Below, one piece after another: positions 44,252-52,344 of a stretch of 64,000 nucleotides of DNA. Position numbers and translations under genes: made by a program. The notes beneath the pieces were generated by a model, which did not search any database, was not told where the DNA came from, and worked only from the letters and a program-made list of their open reading frames with translations. The DNA is from an uncultured Chthonomonas sp. (GTDB taxonomy: Bacteria; Armatimonadota; Chthonomonadetes; Chthonomonadales; Chthonomonadaceae), in NCBI GenBank assembly GCA_903859705.1, contig CAIONQ010000017.1:62001-126000 (forward strand). Direction: 5' to 3'. The stretch's first letter is position 1, and each line of letters starts with the position of its first letter.

Positions 44252-45418
44252 TTAAGTAGGCGGAGATATTTTTGAAGGATGAATTCTAATAAAATGGTCC
44301 GGCACACTTGATTTTGCCGATGTGCCTGGCAACACTTCAGTGTGCGGCATATGGCATGGAATGCAACCCTTATTAGGGTTTACGCGGCATGTCCTGGCAC
44401 TTGCTCCGGTGCCGTGGCAATTCAAGCATGCTTTTTCATACACACGTGGGTCCGTGGCTGCATTAGTATGTGGGTCATGACATTTTGTGCAATCCAGTGA
44501 GTTTGCGCTCTCTTTGAAGCACCTACTGCGCTCTATATCACCTGGCGCAAACCGTGCAGTCATTGTAAGGCTACTATCAAACGGGTTTGATACCATAGTT
44601 GTTTGATGGCAGCGGATACACATACCATCCAATGCGGTTGCACCACCAGATCTTAACCGAGCTATGCCTATTTCAGCCTGTTGATCCTTTGCATGCTGCA
44701 TCAACTTTACGTGTTCGCCGCCACCGCCGTGGCAACTCTCGCACCCTACCCCAATGGCATTACTAAGGGGGCGGGACGTGTTGGAAGGCAGGTTTGTGGT
44801 GTGGCAACTGAAACACGCTCTACTGGCCTTGTCGCTAAAAGTAAGTCCTGAGTTTGCAGGCGGCATTCCCTCTAACCCGGGGGTCGATCCCCATCTCTTT
44901 TCCTTTGGGAAGTAGGAACTGCGCATCTCAAAAAGTTTCTCATCCTGCCCCAGCGATACAAAGGTTATGCCGTGCTTACCGGAGCCAAACGAGTACTCCA
45001 ATTTGCGTGAACTATCGGTTCCGGCCGCTTCCTGAATGTAGAATCCATCTGGTTTTGAGGCAAAAACAAAGAAAGTATCTGGCAAATCGGAGGTGCCAGG
45101 AGCTACTTTTGCCATCGCCTCATGGCTCATTGGGCGAAGGGTGCTAGCGTGGTTGCTGGCTGCATGTACTCTGGAAATGTCTCGATGGCACGGCACACAT
45201 GCCGCATTTCCAACATACTCTCCACGTGAAACAGGCCCAACATTTATAGCCTGACCGCTTTCGGCTGATAGCGGTGGCACAGGAATAGGCAGGGCGCGCA
45301 CAGGCGCATTGTGATGCACGCAACCAGCCGCTGCCAACAACACAAGTGTGCCTATTGCAGCAAGTACAAAACCACATCTTGTAAGCGCTGCTGTTTGCCT
45401 CGAATTCAGAGTGCTCAC
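44252..45418 (-). CDS. Seven-heme c-type cytochrome lipoprotein
   Basis: The 388-residue protein has a lipoprotein signal (lipobox LAAAGC near residue 32) and seven CxxCH heme-binding motifs: CVPCH, CFSCH, CESCH, CIRCH, CTKCH, CLNCH and CIPCH. It is an electron carrier outside the cytoplasmic membrane, of the cytochrome c554/NrfB-like class. The DHFIRIHP close to the C-terminus is a recurrent ending in such multiheme proteins. The start is GTG, overlapping the previous stop in GTGA. It is the last gene of a four-gene leftward set with an AraD1/GguC-like protein, a DPP4-type peptidase and an unknown secreted protein. The electron donor and acceptor are unknown. Confidence 0.9.
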   Translation of the reverse strand: MSTLNSRQTAALTRCGFVLAAIGTLVLLAAAGCVHHNAPVRALPIPVPPLSAESGQAINVGPVSRGEYVGNAACVPCHRDISRVHAASNHASTLRPMSHEAMAKVAPGTSDLPDTFFVFASKPDGFYIQEAAGTDSSRKLEYSFGSGKHGITFVSLGQDEKLFEMRSSYFPKEKRWGSTPGLEGMPPANSGLTFSDKASRACFSCHTTNLPSNTSRPLSNAIGVGCESCHGGGGEHVKLMQHAKDQQAEIGIARLRSGGATALDGMCIRCHQTTMVSNPFDSSLTMTARFAPGDIERSRCFKESANSLDCTKCHDPHTNAATDPRVYEKACLNCHGTGASARTCRVNPNKGCIPCHMPHTEVLPGTSAKSSVPDHFIRIHPSKISPPT

Positions 45419-46761
45419 TTAAACCCTATACTCCTGAACCTGGCGAATGCGCCGGGAAGGCCGCTGGTTTCCGGATCCAGCCGGATGCCCGTAATACTCC
45501 CATCGTACTCCGAGGAGTCTGCCAAACGAAACGTGTACTCGCGGTATTTGCCATCGCCCACCACATCGAAGTTTCGAACACAAGTTTCGTTAAATCCGGG
45601 TGTATCAGATCGGGTCCAGAAAACCCGGATACGTTTAACTTCCGGCGGTAACGCTGCATGAACATGCAGTACAGGGGCATCTGCTGCCAGCCAGAAAGAA
45701 GATGGTCCAACCAGTTGCGGATTTGCCTTTTCCAGCGACACCGAGAGCTCTGAATTCTGGAGGGGCCAGCCTTTATCCACAGCATTCGTGTAGTGCCAGT
45801 GCTGGCGATCCGTTGCAAAGGTGTACTCTGGCGGGCTGAGATGTGATGCATGTTTGTATACATAGTCTCGGATCTCTTTCAGGTCTCCAACTATGAGATC
45901 GTACCGGAAACTGTACTTAATATTGTAATCCAGTATTTCAATCTGTAATGGTGCAATATAACCGGTTGGTGGATCCTTCTCACCCCCGGCTCCTGGCTTG
46001 CCCGCAAATCCGCCAATAAAGTGGTAAGATTGCGGCTCGAAAATACCGATCCCCTGATCTTTTTCGTTTACGAGTGCTGCCCAGTTCTCAGTGGCCTGCC
46101 AGCCATTCCATGGGAATACCGCCGGAATTTGGGTAAGCGCCCCACCAGAGAACGGTTTGTCTCCACTGTATGTCATGAGGCGGTACCATGGACCATTGGT
46201 GTAGATTGCAGGTAATTCCTGATCTCTGGCCTGCCACTGCGTGTGGTCAATCCTGTGGTTTTGCATGGAGCTTACTACATGAACTACACTTCCGTCCAAT
46301 GTTAACCTGCATTCAAATTCACACTCACCAGGCTCATTATTAAGCGGCCATTGCATCGGAATACATCTAACAACGATCTCTCTGCCTGAAGAATGGAAGT
46401 ACGTAACTTTGGACCTGTTTCCGTAACAATCTCCAGACTGAATGGGGTTCCACCCTAATCCTGCCCAATCTGGCCGGGGTGCCTTGCCATTGGGAGCAAA
46501 CGGCACAGGCCCAGAATAGTGGGACATCTGGATTTGACGTCCCCAATCGTTGCTATTGATGATATTCTGTGCATTCCTGGATTTTGCAACATAGGTAATT
46601 GCACCTCCAAGGTCCAGGTTGATACCTACTTTAATTGTTCCGTTATCGATGTACTTTATCGCAGATGGATTTGTTTGATACTTATTCTCAGTTTGAGCTA
46701 TTGCTACACCGCCAATGGCCAGCAACATAGCGGAGATAATTCCTACCACAAACGACTTCAT
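45415..46761 (-). CDS. Secreted protein of unknown function, beta-rich
   Basis: This 448-residue exported protein has a signal peptide of about 22 residues. The body is rich in aromatic and glycine residues, with beta-strand patterning. Segments such as AITYVAKSRNAQNII, WYRLMTYSGDKPFSGG and IYTNGPWYRL resemble carbohydrate-active beta-sandwich or mutarotase-like proteins, but I could not assign a family. Its ATG overlaps the stop of the DPP4-type gene by one base (TAATG), and its own stop overlaps the start of the cytochrome gene by four bases (GTGA). It must therefore be translated together with both. Partnership with an extracellular peptidase and an electron carrier is unusual for such a protein. 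Confidence 0.75.
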   Translation of the reverse strand: MKSFVVGIISAMLLAIGGVAIAQTENKYQTNPSAIKYIDNGTIKVGINLDLGGAITYVAKSRNAQNIINSNDWGRQIQMSHYSGPVPFAPNGKAPRPDWAGLGWNPIQSGDCYGNRSKVTYFHSSGREIVVRCIPMQWPLNNEPGECEFECRLTLDGSVVHVVSSMQNHRIDHTQWQARDQELPAIYTNGPWYRLMTYSGDKPFSGGALTQIPAVFPWNGWQATENWAALVNEKDQGIGIFEPQSYHFIGGFAGKPGAGGEKDPPTGYIAPLQIEILDYNIKYSFRYDLIVGDLKEIRDYVYKHASHLSPPEYTFATDRQHWHYTNAVDKGWPLQNSELSVSLEKANPQLVGPSSFWLAADAPVLHVHAALPPEVKRIRVFWTRSDTPGFNETCVRNFDVVGDGKYREYTFRLADSSEYDGSITGIRLDPETSGLPGAFARFRSIGFK

Positions 46762-49301
46762 TACCGGCGTCCTTCTGAGCGGGGATCTGCCCCTAGCAGG
46801 CTCTTTACGAAGAAATCCTGCAACCTTCTATGTCCGTATGCCGTGCCTGCCACTCCATGCCCCGCACCTGGCATCACCAGCAGGTCAAAATCCTTGTTAG
46901 CTCTGATGAGAGCATTAACAACTTGCATTGTGGAGGCGGGATCAACGTTTGTATCCATCTCCCCAACCATTAACAAGAGTTTTCCTGAGAGTTTTGCTGC
47001 GTGTGTAACATTCGAGCTGGCGGCATACTCCGGGCCAACAGGCCACCCCATCCACTGCTCGTTCCACCAGATCTTATCCATGCGGTTATCCTGGCAGCCG
47101 CAATCAGCCACTCCCGCTTTGTAAAAGTCACCATGCAGCAATAGCCCGCCAAGAGCATTCTGCCCACCTGCAGAAGTTCCGTAGATACCAACCCGGTTAA
47201 GATCCATATACGGATACTTTGCAGCAGCAGCCTTTATCCAGGCAATGCGATCCTCAAACCCGGCATCTGCCAGGTTCTTAAAGCACACATCATGGAAGGC
47301 GCGCGATCGGAAATTGGTACCCATGCCATCCATCTGAACCACTATGAAACCCAGTTCTGCTATTGCCTGTAGCCCGCCTGCCCTGGAGAATGCCTTGGGC
47401 ACAAAGGCTCCCTGTGGTCCTGCATATATGTTCTCTATAACCGGATACTTACGATCTGCCACATAGTTTGAGGGCCTGCAAATAACTCCATAAATAGGAG
47501 TTTTGCCATCACGCCCGGGGGCCACAAATCGCTCTGGCAGCGGCAGGTGAACTGCCTTTAGCTCACTCGCATCGCCTGCCTCAATATCGAGTACCTTCTT
47601 GCCGGTCTCTGCATTACGAAGTGCGCACACAGGTGCGAGATCTACTCGAGACCACGTATCGATCAAAAATTTCTTGTTAGGTGAGTAATCTACGTTATGG
47701 GTACCATCACCTTCGGTGAGCAACGTTAGTCCAGAGCCATCAAAGTTTATGCGCGCATACTGAATGTAGTACGGATCCTGCCCGGGCACTATGCCTCCCA
47801 CATGAAAAGTAATCTGCCGCTTTACTTCGTCTACTGCATCAACACCACGAACCACCCATTCTCCGCGTGTTATCTGGTTTTTCAATTTGCCCAGGCGTGT
47901 GTCGAATAGATATAGATGCGTCCAACCGTCTCGCTCGCTCATCCAGATGGCTTCTGCGGTTCGCGGCATTCGGTGGAAGTATACTTTATTCGTCCAATCG
48001 ATAAATGTGTTCGTCTTCTCTTCAATAACAGTAGTAACATTGCCAGATTCTGCACTGATACCAAGAACACGCATTATCTGATGGCCACGCTGGTTGTAAA
48101 GCAATGTCACACGAGACGAATCGGCATCCCAAAACACATTATCAATTGACCACGGTTCCGACATTAACGCGTCGGATACCGGAATTTCTGATCCTTTTGC
48201 CGCATCAAAGAGGTGCGGACGCGGATGAGCAATCCGGTCTCCAGGTTTAAGGTACTGATTTGTATGCACCTTCGGCTGAACCTGATCGGATGGTGAGGAT
48301 TCGACGAGTACTACTGGATGTTGTTGCTCCGGCACCGTGCGAAAAGCTAAAAGATGGGTTCCATCTGGAGACCAGTAGAGTTCGTTCTCATACCTGTCCT
48401 GCTCTACCCCATCCTTGGTAAGTTGTGTCTCTTTACCGCTCGGATCACGAAGCCAGATGTTAAACTCGCGGATAAAAGCATTGTACCTGGGGGCCGCGGC
48501 TGGCTCAGGTCGGGGCCGCAGCCTCGGTCCCCGCCCTGCGGTTCTAATGGCATCTTCGGATACAACAGCAAGATCTGCCGTTTCAGAGGCTCTGAAAAGT
48601 ACCAGTGCTGTACCCTGATCATCCGTAACCAGCCATAGATGGCCGGCATAGGTATGCATATCTCTCCGCTGGTTGGCTGTGAGGCGGCCATATTCCCGGC
48701 GCATCCCCGAGGAATCAACCCAGAACAATCGTATTGGCCGACCAAGATCGTTTATGAACGTTATGTTGGCCTCTGCACTGCCATCCCGCGAAACCTGATT
48801 AGGACGATTCGCAGCGATTGCCTGAAGTTTGCCCAGATCAGATTTCACAGGCGTGAGCAGATAATCTGCAGAGAGAGCAAATACAGCAGAGCCAGATTGA
48901 ATGATAATTCCGCCCTGATCATCTTTTTTTATATTATCTACAGGAAGATGATCGGCTGATATAGCGCGATTCAGCGCTTTGCTAAGCGCACCTGCCAATC
49001 GAATATGATCGAATGCAGGTTTACGCCCGGGATTCGGCGCTGCCTCCACCATGATGTATTCACGAACACCTGCTTTGCCATCGTTGCGATACCAAAAATG
49101 CGTATCATCGAGCCAGTGTGGTTTCAGGTTTGCCCGGTATACATGTGCGGCAATCTGTGAACCTATACTGGCGCTCCGTGCATAGTCTTCTATCGTACCC
49201 TGACAGTGCCCACCGACTGTGGCAACACCAAATACGACAGCGGCCGAAGCCGCTGTCGTAAAATTGCCAATAACCCTACGCAATAACGAATTACTTGCCA
49301 T
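46761..49301 (-). CDS. Secreted dipeptidyl-peptidase IV-like S9 peptidase
   Basis: The 846-residue exported serine peptidase combines an N-terminal eight-bladed propeller of DPP4 type (about residues 100-560) with an alpha/beta-hydrolase domain. The triad is visible: nucleophile Ser in GIYGTSAGGQNA near residue 707, Asp in EMDTNVDPAST near 780 and His in GAGHGVAG near 813. Such enzymes remove X-Pro or X-Ala dipeptides from peptide N-termini. A signal peptide precedes the mature protein. It starts 32 bp after the AraD1-like gene, and its stop codon overlaps the next start in TAATG, so it belongs to a tightly packed operon. Confidence 0.88.
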   Translation of the reverse strand: MASNSLLRRVIGNFTTAASAAVVFGVATVGGHCQGTIEDYARSASIGSQIAAHVYRANLKPHWLDDTHFWYRNDGKAGVREYIMVEAAPNPGRKPAFDHIRLAGALSKALNRAISADHLPVDNIKKDDQGGIIIQSGSAVFALSADYLLTPVKSDLGKLQAIAANRPNQVSRDGSAEANITFINDLGRPIRLFWVDSSGMRREYGRLTANQRRDMHTYAGHLWLVTDDQGTALVLFRASETADLAVVSEDAIRTAGRGPRLRPRPEPAAAPRYNAFIREFNIWLRDPSGKETQLTKDGVEQDRYENELYWSPDGTHLLAFRTVPEQQHPVVLVESSPSDQVQPKVHTNQYLKPGDRIAHPRPHLFDAAKGSEIPVSDALMSEPWSIDNVFWDADSSRVTLLYNQRGHQIMRVLGISAESGNVTTVIEEKTNTFIDWTNKVYFHRMPRTAEAIWMSERDGWTHLYLFDTRLGKLKNQITRGEWVVRGVDAVDEVKRQITFHVGGIVPGQDPYYIQYARINFDGSGLTLLTEGDGTHNVDYSPNKKFLIDTWSRVDLAPVCALRNAETGKKVLDIEAGDASELKAVHLPLPERFVAPGRDGKTPIYGVICRPSNYVADRKYPVIENIYAGPQGAFVPKAFSRAGGLQAIAELGFIVVQMDGMGTNFRSRAFHDVCFKNLADAGFEDRIAWIKAAAAKYPYMDLNRVGIYGTSAGGQNALGGLLLHGDFYKAGVADCGCQDNRMDKIWWNEQWMGWPVGPEYAASSNVTHAAKLSGKLLLMVGEMDTNVDPASTMQVVNALIRANKDFDLLVMPGAGHGVAGTAYGHRRLQDFFVKSLLGADPRSEGRR

Positions 49302-49333
49302 ATGGTGTGCTCTTCTCCAGAATCTTCTAACAA

Positions 49334-50350
49334 TTAAAGTGGCTTAACCGCAACCAGCGTCTCCGGGCCAGGCTCAATCTTAATCGGATTGATGAGCGGG
49401 CGGCCATATCCTTCGAACTGAACATGCATTTCGTCGCCGTCTTGCATCTGGATACCGGTTCCAAAGCTAAAGCCTGGGGTACCAAAAAAATAGATATGCG
49501 CATCGCCCGGCCTGCGGTGTGCCAGGTACTTAAAGTGGTGATGCTCCATATTAGCAAGCGTATGCGTCATCGCATCGCCACCTGAAGAGATCTCCAGCGA
49601 CCAAATGGTTTCGCCATCCCGCACTATGCTAGCCGTGCCATTTACCACAGAAAAATCTCCTGCTATAACAGCCTCAGGGCCAATAGAGCACTCACGGAGT
49701 TTTGAGGGGGCCAGATAAAGGTAGTTGTGACTTTCTTTTACATGATCAGAGAATTCGTTGCTGGCGGCAAACCCGATTCGGTAAACAGTACCGTTGGGGC
49801 CTACAATATACAGACCTGCGAGCTCTGCCTCTTCTCCACCATCTTCGGCATAATCTGGAACTGTAAGCGGCTCGCCATGTGCCCTTAGAATTCCGGCGTC
49901 CCCCTTGAAAAACCATTCAGGTGCAACGCCAATGGTTCCAGGTTCCGGCCGCCCACCCTCTTCACCCCATATATACATCTGCATGCTGTCGGTAAGATGG
50001 CCATCTGCAGCTCCAGAATGCATGGAATTGCGGTTATCAGCACTCTTGCGGTGAGTTAGGCCGGTGCCAGTAACCAGGCAGTGCGCAGGGTCCTGAGGGT
50101 GATCAAAAGCGGGCAGCAACTTCCAGGGCGATGCCCCATTGTATACTTCGTCGTAGCTTATCTTGTTGAACCCGATTGCTGCACCACGCAGCGTTTCCTC
50201 AAGTCGCTCTGGTACTGAGATAGCATGCATCGCTGCATCATATATCGATCGGTAATCACCCGCAAACACGAGCCACTTGCCGCAGGCGCTAACTATCGCC
50301 ACGCGTCTACCCAATTCAGGATGCACAATCTGCACTGCACGCACACTCAT
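49334..50350 (-). CDS. FAH-superfamily protein, AraD1/GguC type
   Basis: This is a cytoplasmic protein of about 338 residues. The ATG at 50350 has AGGAAG close upstream; a longer in-frame ATG at 50383 is less well placed. Its opening VQIVHPELGRRVAIV and the core LLPAFDHPQDPAHCLVTGTGLTHRKSADNRNSMH fit the GguC/AraD1 group of fumarylacetoacetate-hydrolase-fold proteins. These are found next to sugar-transport and L-arabinose-type sugar acid catabolism genes, where they act on 2-keto-3-deoxy sugar acids. The late GDEMHVQFEGYGRPLINPI fits the FAH core. It is the first gene of the leftward set ending in the cytochrome. Reaction inferred by family. Confidence 0.8.
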   Translation of the reverse strand: MSVRAVQIVHPELGRRVAIVSACGKWLVFAGDYRSIYDAAMHAISVPERLEETLRGAAIGFNKISYDEVYNGASPWKLLPAFDHPQDPAHCLVTGTGLTHRKSADNRNSMHSGAADGHLTDSMQMYIWGEEGGRPEPGTIGVAPEWFFKGDAGILRAHGEPLTVPDYAEDGGEEAELAGLYIVGPNGTVYRIGFAASNEFSDHVKESHNYLYLAPSKLRECSIGPEAVIAGDFSVVNGTASIVRDGETIWSLEISSGGDAMTHTLANMEHHHFKYLAHRRPGDAHIYFFGTPGFSFGTGIQMQDGDEMHVQFEGYGRPLINPIKIEPGPETLVAVKPL

Positions 50351-50412
50351 CGGATCTTCCTGTTCTACCAGGCGCACTAACATACACCTGCTATCGTTTG
50401 CTGCGCACTAAA

Positions 50413-50435
50413 GACACGTGTCCGGAAAGTGGACA
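50413..50435. promoter_or_regulatory. Overlapping palindromes upstream of the AraD1-like operon
   Basis: The perfect 10-bp palindrome GACACGTGTC at 50413-50422 overlaps the inverted repeat TGTCC (50419-50423) / GGACA (50431-50435). They lie about 65-85 bp before the start of the AraD1-like gene. A regulator site is possible; no -10/-35 pair was certain beside it. Confidence 0.3.
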
Positions 50436-50564
50436 TCTAAATCTTGTATTCTGCCTAAAGCCGCACAAAATCCTGCCCTGTATCACCGCATCCACCGCGG
50501 TATCTTGGCTAAAAACGGTGGTAGATCCGCTCTGAGTTGCCGCGAATGGCTTCCAAATAGCAAA

Positions 50565-50600
50565 GGAGCCTGCCCCAGAATTACCCGGGATGCAGGCTCC
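50565..50600 (-). terminator. Intrinsic terminator after the TlpA-like gene
   Basis: A 9-bp perfect stem, GGAGCCTGC 50565-50573 paired with 50592-50600, has an 18-nt loop. Read leftward it is followed by TTTGCTATTT, moderately U-rich. Confidence 0.6.
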
Positions 50601-50634
50601 GATGTATCTGAACAACTCAGAAGTACCTTTTAGA

Positions 50635-51990
50635 TTACTTGTTGGCAGCTGCCTCAACGGGAACATCCACGCCTAGCTTCTTCAGTGCAAGCTCAACACG
50701 GTTATCACCATCCTGGTAACCTACGATAGATTCTGCAACTTTGCCATCCGGGCCGATAATGTAGGTGGTAGGAATACCGCTTACATTAAACTGCTTGCCA
50801 GCAATGCTATCCGCAGAGGACTTACCTGCCGGGTCGAAGGCCAGTGGGAAGCTATACTTGCTCTGATTTGCCGGAACCCACTTGGTATAAGCGTCTTTGT
50901 CGTCCCAAACGCAAACGGCGAGCACATCTACATTCTTATCTTTTACAGCCTTATAGACCTTCTCAAGATGCGGCATCGAGCGCTGGCACGGACCGCACCA
51001 GGTAGCCCAGAAATCCAGGATTAGGATTTTGCCTTTGTAGTCAGCCGGTGTTACCGTGCCGCCTCCCCATTTTTCAGCCAGAAACGCAGGAACTGCGGTG
51101 CCAGCCGCAAGCAGTGGTTTGCGAACAGGAGGAGGAGGAGTGAGTTCTGCCGCTACTTTTGTGGTGGGAGTTACAACTACGGACGCGCCATCGTTAGATA
51201 TACGTGCCTCGTAAACTTTTTCACCAATCTTAAATGCAGCGCGCGGATCTACAGTAGTAGCAAATTTGCCATCGTCCGCTGTATCAATGCGCAGCCAAAC
51301 CGGGCGGCCCGTTACCTTGCCAACTGGCTTGCCCTTGTCATCTACCTGAACAGTCTTATTATAGAGACCATCGGTATCATTCTCTATCAGCAACGTCTTG
51401 TGCGGCTTACCATCAAAAGTTAACTCGCCAACACGTGCCGCCTCGCGAAACATGAATGTGTTTGCTTTACCGCCGGAAGAAATGGTGTAGATACCAATGC
51501 CGTAATCCGCAAAGCTGGTTTCCTTGGTGGCAGAACCCCAGGATGCACGAAGAGTTACGCTGTTTACACCGTAAACAACGCGGCCCTGCTGCTCATTCTT
51601 CTTGTCCCATGCACCATCACCATCATCGGTGAGATCACCATTCTGGTTCTTATCGATGTATATCTTCCAGTCGCCTTCTGCCGGTTCATCAAGAGCCACC
51701 AGAAAGGTAGACTTGGGGCCATTGCCAAGGTGAATGGTTCCGTAAATTGGTGTGCCTTTGTAAACAGGCTCCTTTACAATTCCAGCTGGCTTTGTAGCAG
51801 ATGAAACCAGCATCTGTGGCATGTAACCAACGCGGTACTTTGCGCCTGCGCCAATGGATAGAGCCGTTGGCTCAACGGTAAACTTCGCACTTTGAGCGCC
51901 TGTTTGCCGGGCGCTGGTAACCTGGGATGGTGCAATGGCAAGCACTGCTGCAGCGCCAAGGCCGGCTGCTTTCAGGGGGTTCCAGTTCAT
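50635..51990 (-). CDS. Secreted TlpA-like thioredoxin-domain protein with calcium-loop-like insert
   Basis: The 451-residue exported protein begins at ATG 51990, with AGGAG 7 nt upstream. It has a signal peptide and an N-terminal region of about 280 residues that I do not recognise, with short Asp/Gly-rich loops such as DKNQNGDLTDDGDG near residue 113, which resemble calcium-binding EF-hand or dockerin loops. The C-terminal 150 residues are a TlpA/ResA-type thioredoxin domain with the active-site pair in WCGPCQ (Cys332 and Cys335). Such proteins reduce disulfides outside the cytoplasm, for example for cytochrome c maturation. That would fit the multiheme cytochrome gene further downstream. 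Confidence 0.85.
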   Translation of the reverse strand: MNWNPLKAAGLGAAAVLAIAPSQVTSARQTGAQSAKFTVEPTALSIGAGAKYRVGYMPQMLVSSATKPAGIVKEPVYKGTPIYGTIHLGNGPKSTFLVALDEPAEGDWKIYIDKNQNGDLTDDGDGAWDKKNEQQGRVVYGVNSVTLRASWGSATKETSFADYGIGIYTISSGGKANTFMFREAARVGELTFDGKPHKTLLIENDTDGLYNKTVQVDDKGKPVGKVTGRPVWLRIDTADDGKFATTVDPRAAFKIGEKVYEARISNDGASVVVTPTTKVAAELTPPPPVRKPLLAAGTAVPAFLAEKWGGGTVTPADYKGKILILDFWATWCGPCQRSMPHLEKVYKAVKDKNVDVLAVCVWDDKDAYTKWVPANQSKYSFPLAFDPAGKSSADSIAGKQFNVSGIPTTYIIGPDGKVAESIVGYQDGDNRVELALKKLGVDVPVEAAANK

Positions 51991-52344
51991 AGGGTGCTCC
52001 TGGGATCTAAATGATGATACGATCCCGAAACGACTGCGGCGAACGATCATGGATCGGTTAAGAGATAGCCCCCATGTGCTGCGGCGGCATGGTGAGGCAA
52101 TAACATACAGATGACGCAAATTATACCTTCTTCAAGCCAAATGTAATTTCATGCTTACCGAATGGATATCACCACATTAACATGCAATCGGCAGGTTTTT
52201 TGCATCAAAAAACAGAAACACCAGCCGGAATTGCTGCGCATTGCCGGGGCACCTGCCGGGCAACTTTGCGCGCAAGCACCTTAAACCGGGCCAGACAGAC
52301 ACAGTTCGAATGCACGATCAACAGAGAGGCTGATAGGCAAATCT
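51991..52344. other. Divergent intergenic region, 354 bases
   Basis: There is no gene here. A minus-strand promoter candidate (52120-52147) serves the TlpA-like gene. A small AT-rich perfect hairpin, GTTTTTTG 52195-52202 paired with 52206-52213 around a CAT loop, lies mid-region. No clear promoter was found for the rightward lactonase gene. Confidence 0.5.
52120..52147 (-). promoter_or_regulatory. Candidate promoter of the TlpA-like gene
   Basis: Read leftward, a perfect TATAAT (52125-52120) is preceded at 16 nt by ATTACA (52147-52142), which has 4 of 6 matches to the -35 consensus. The leader would be about 120 nt. Confidence 0.45.

Noticed and set aside
49334-50350. Fumarylacetoacetase completing tyrosine breakdown with HPPD
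   Set aside because: The motifs fit the AraD1/GguC branch, with its GTGLTH core, rather than the fumarylacetoacetase branch, and the gene is in a different operon about 8 kb away from hppD.
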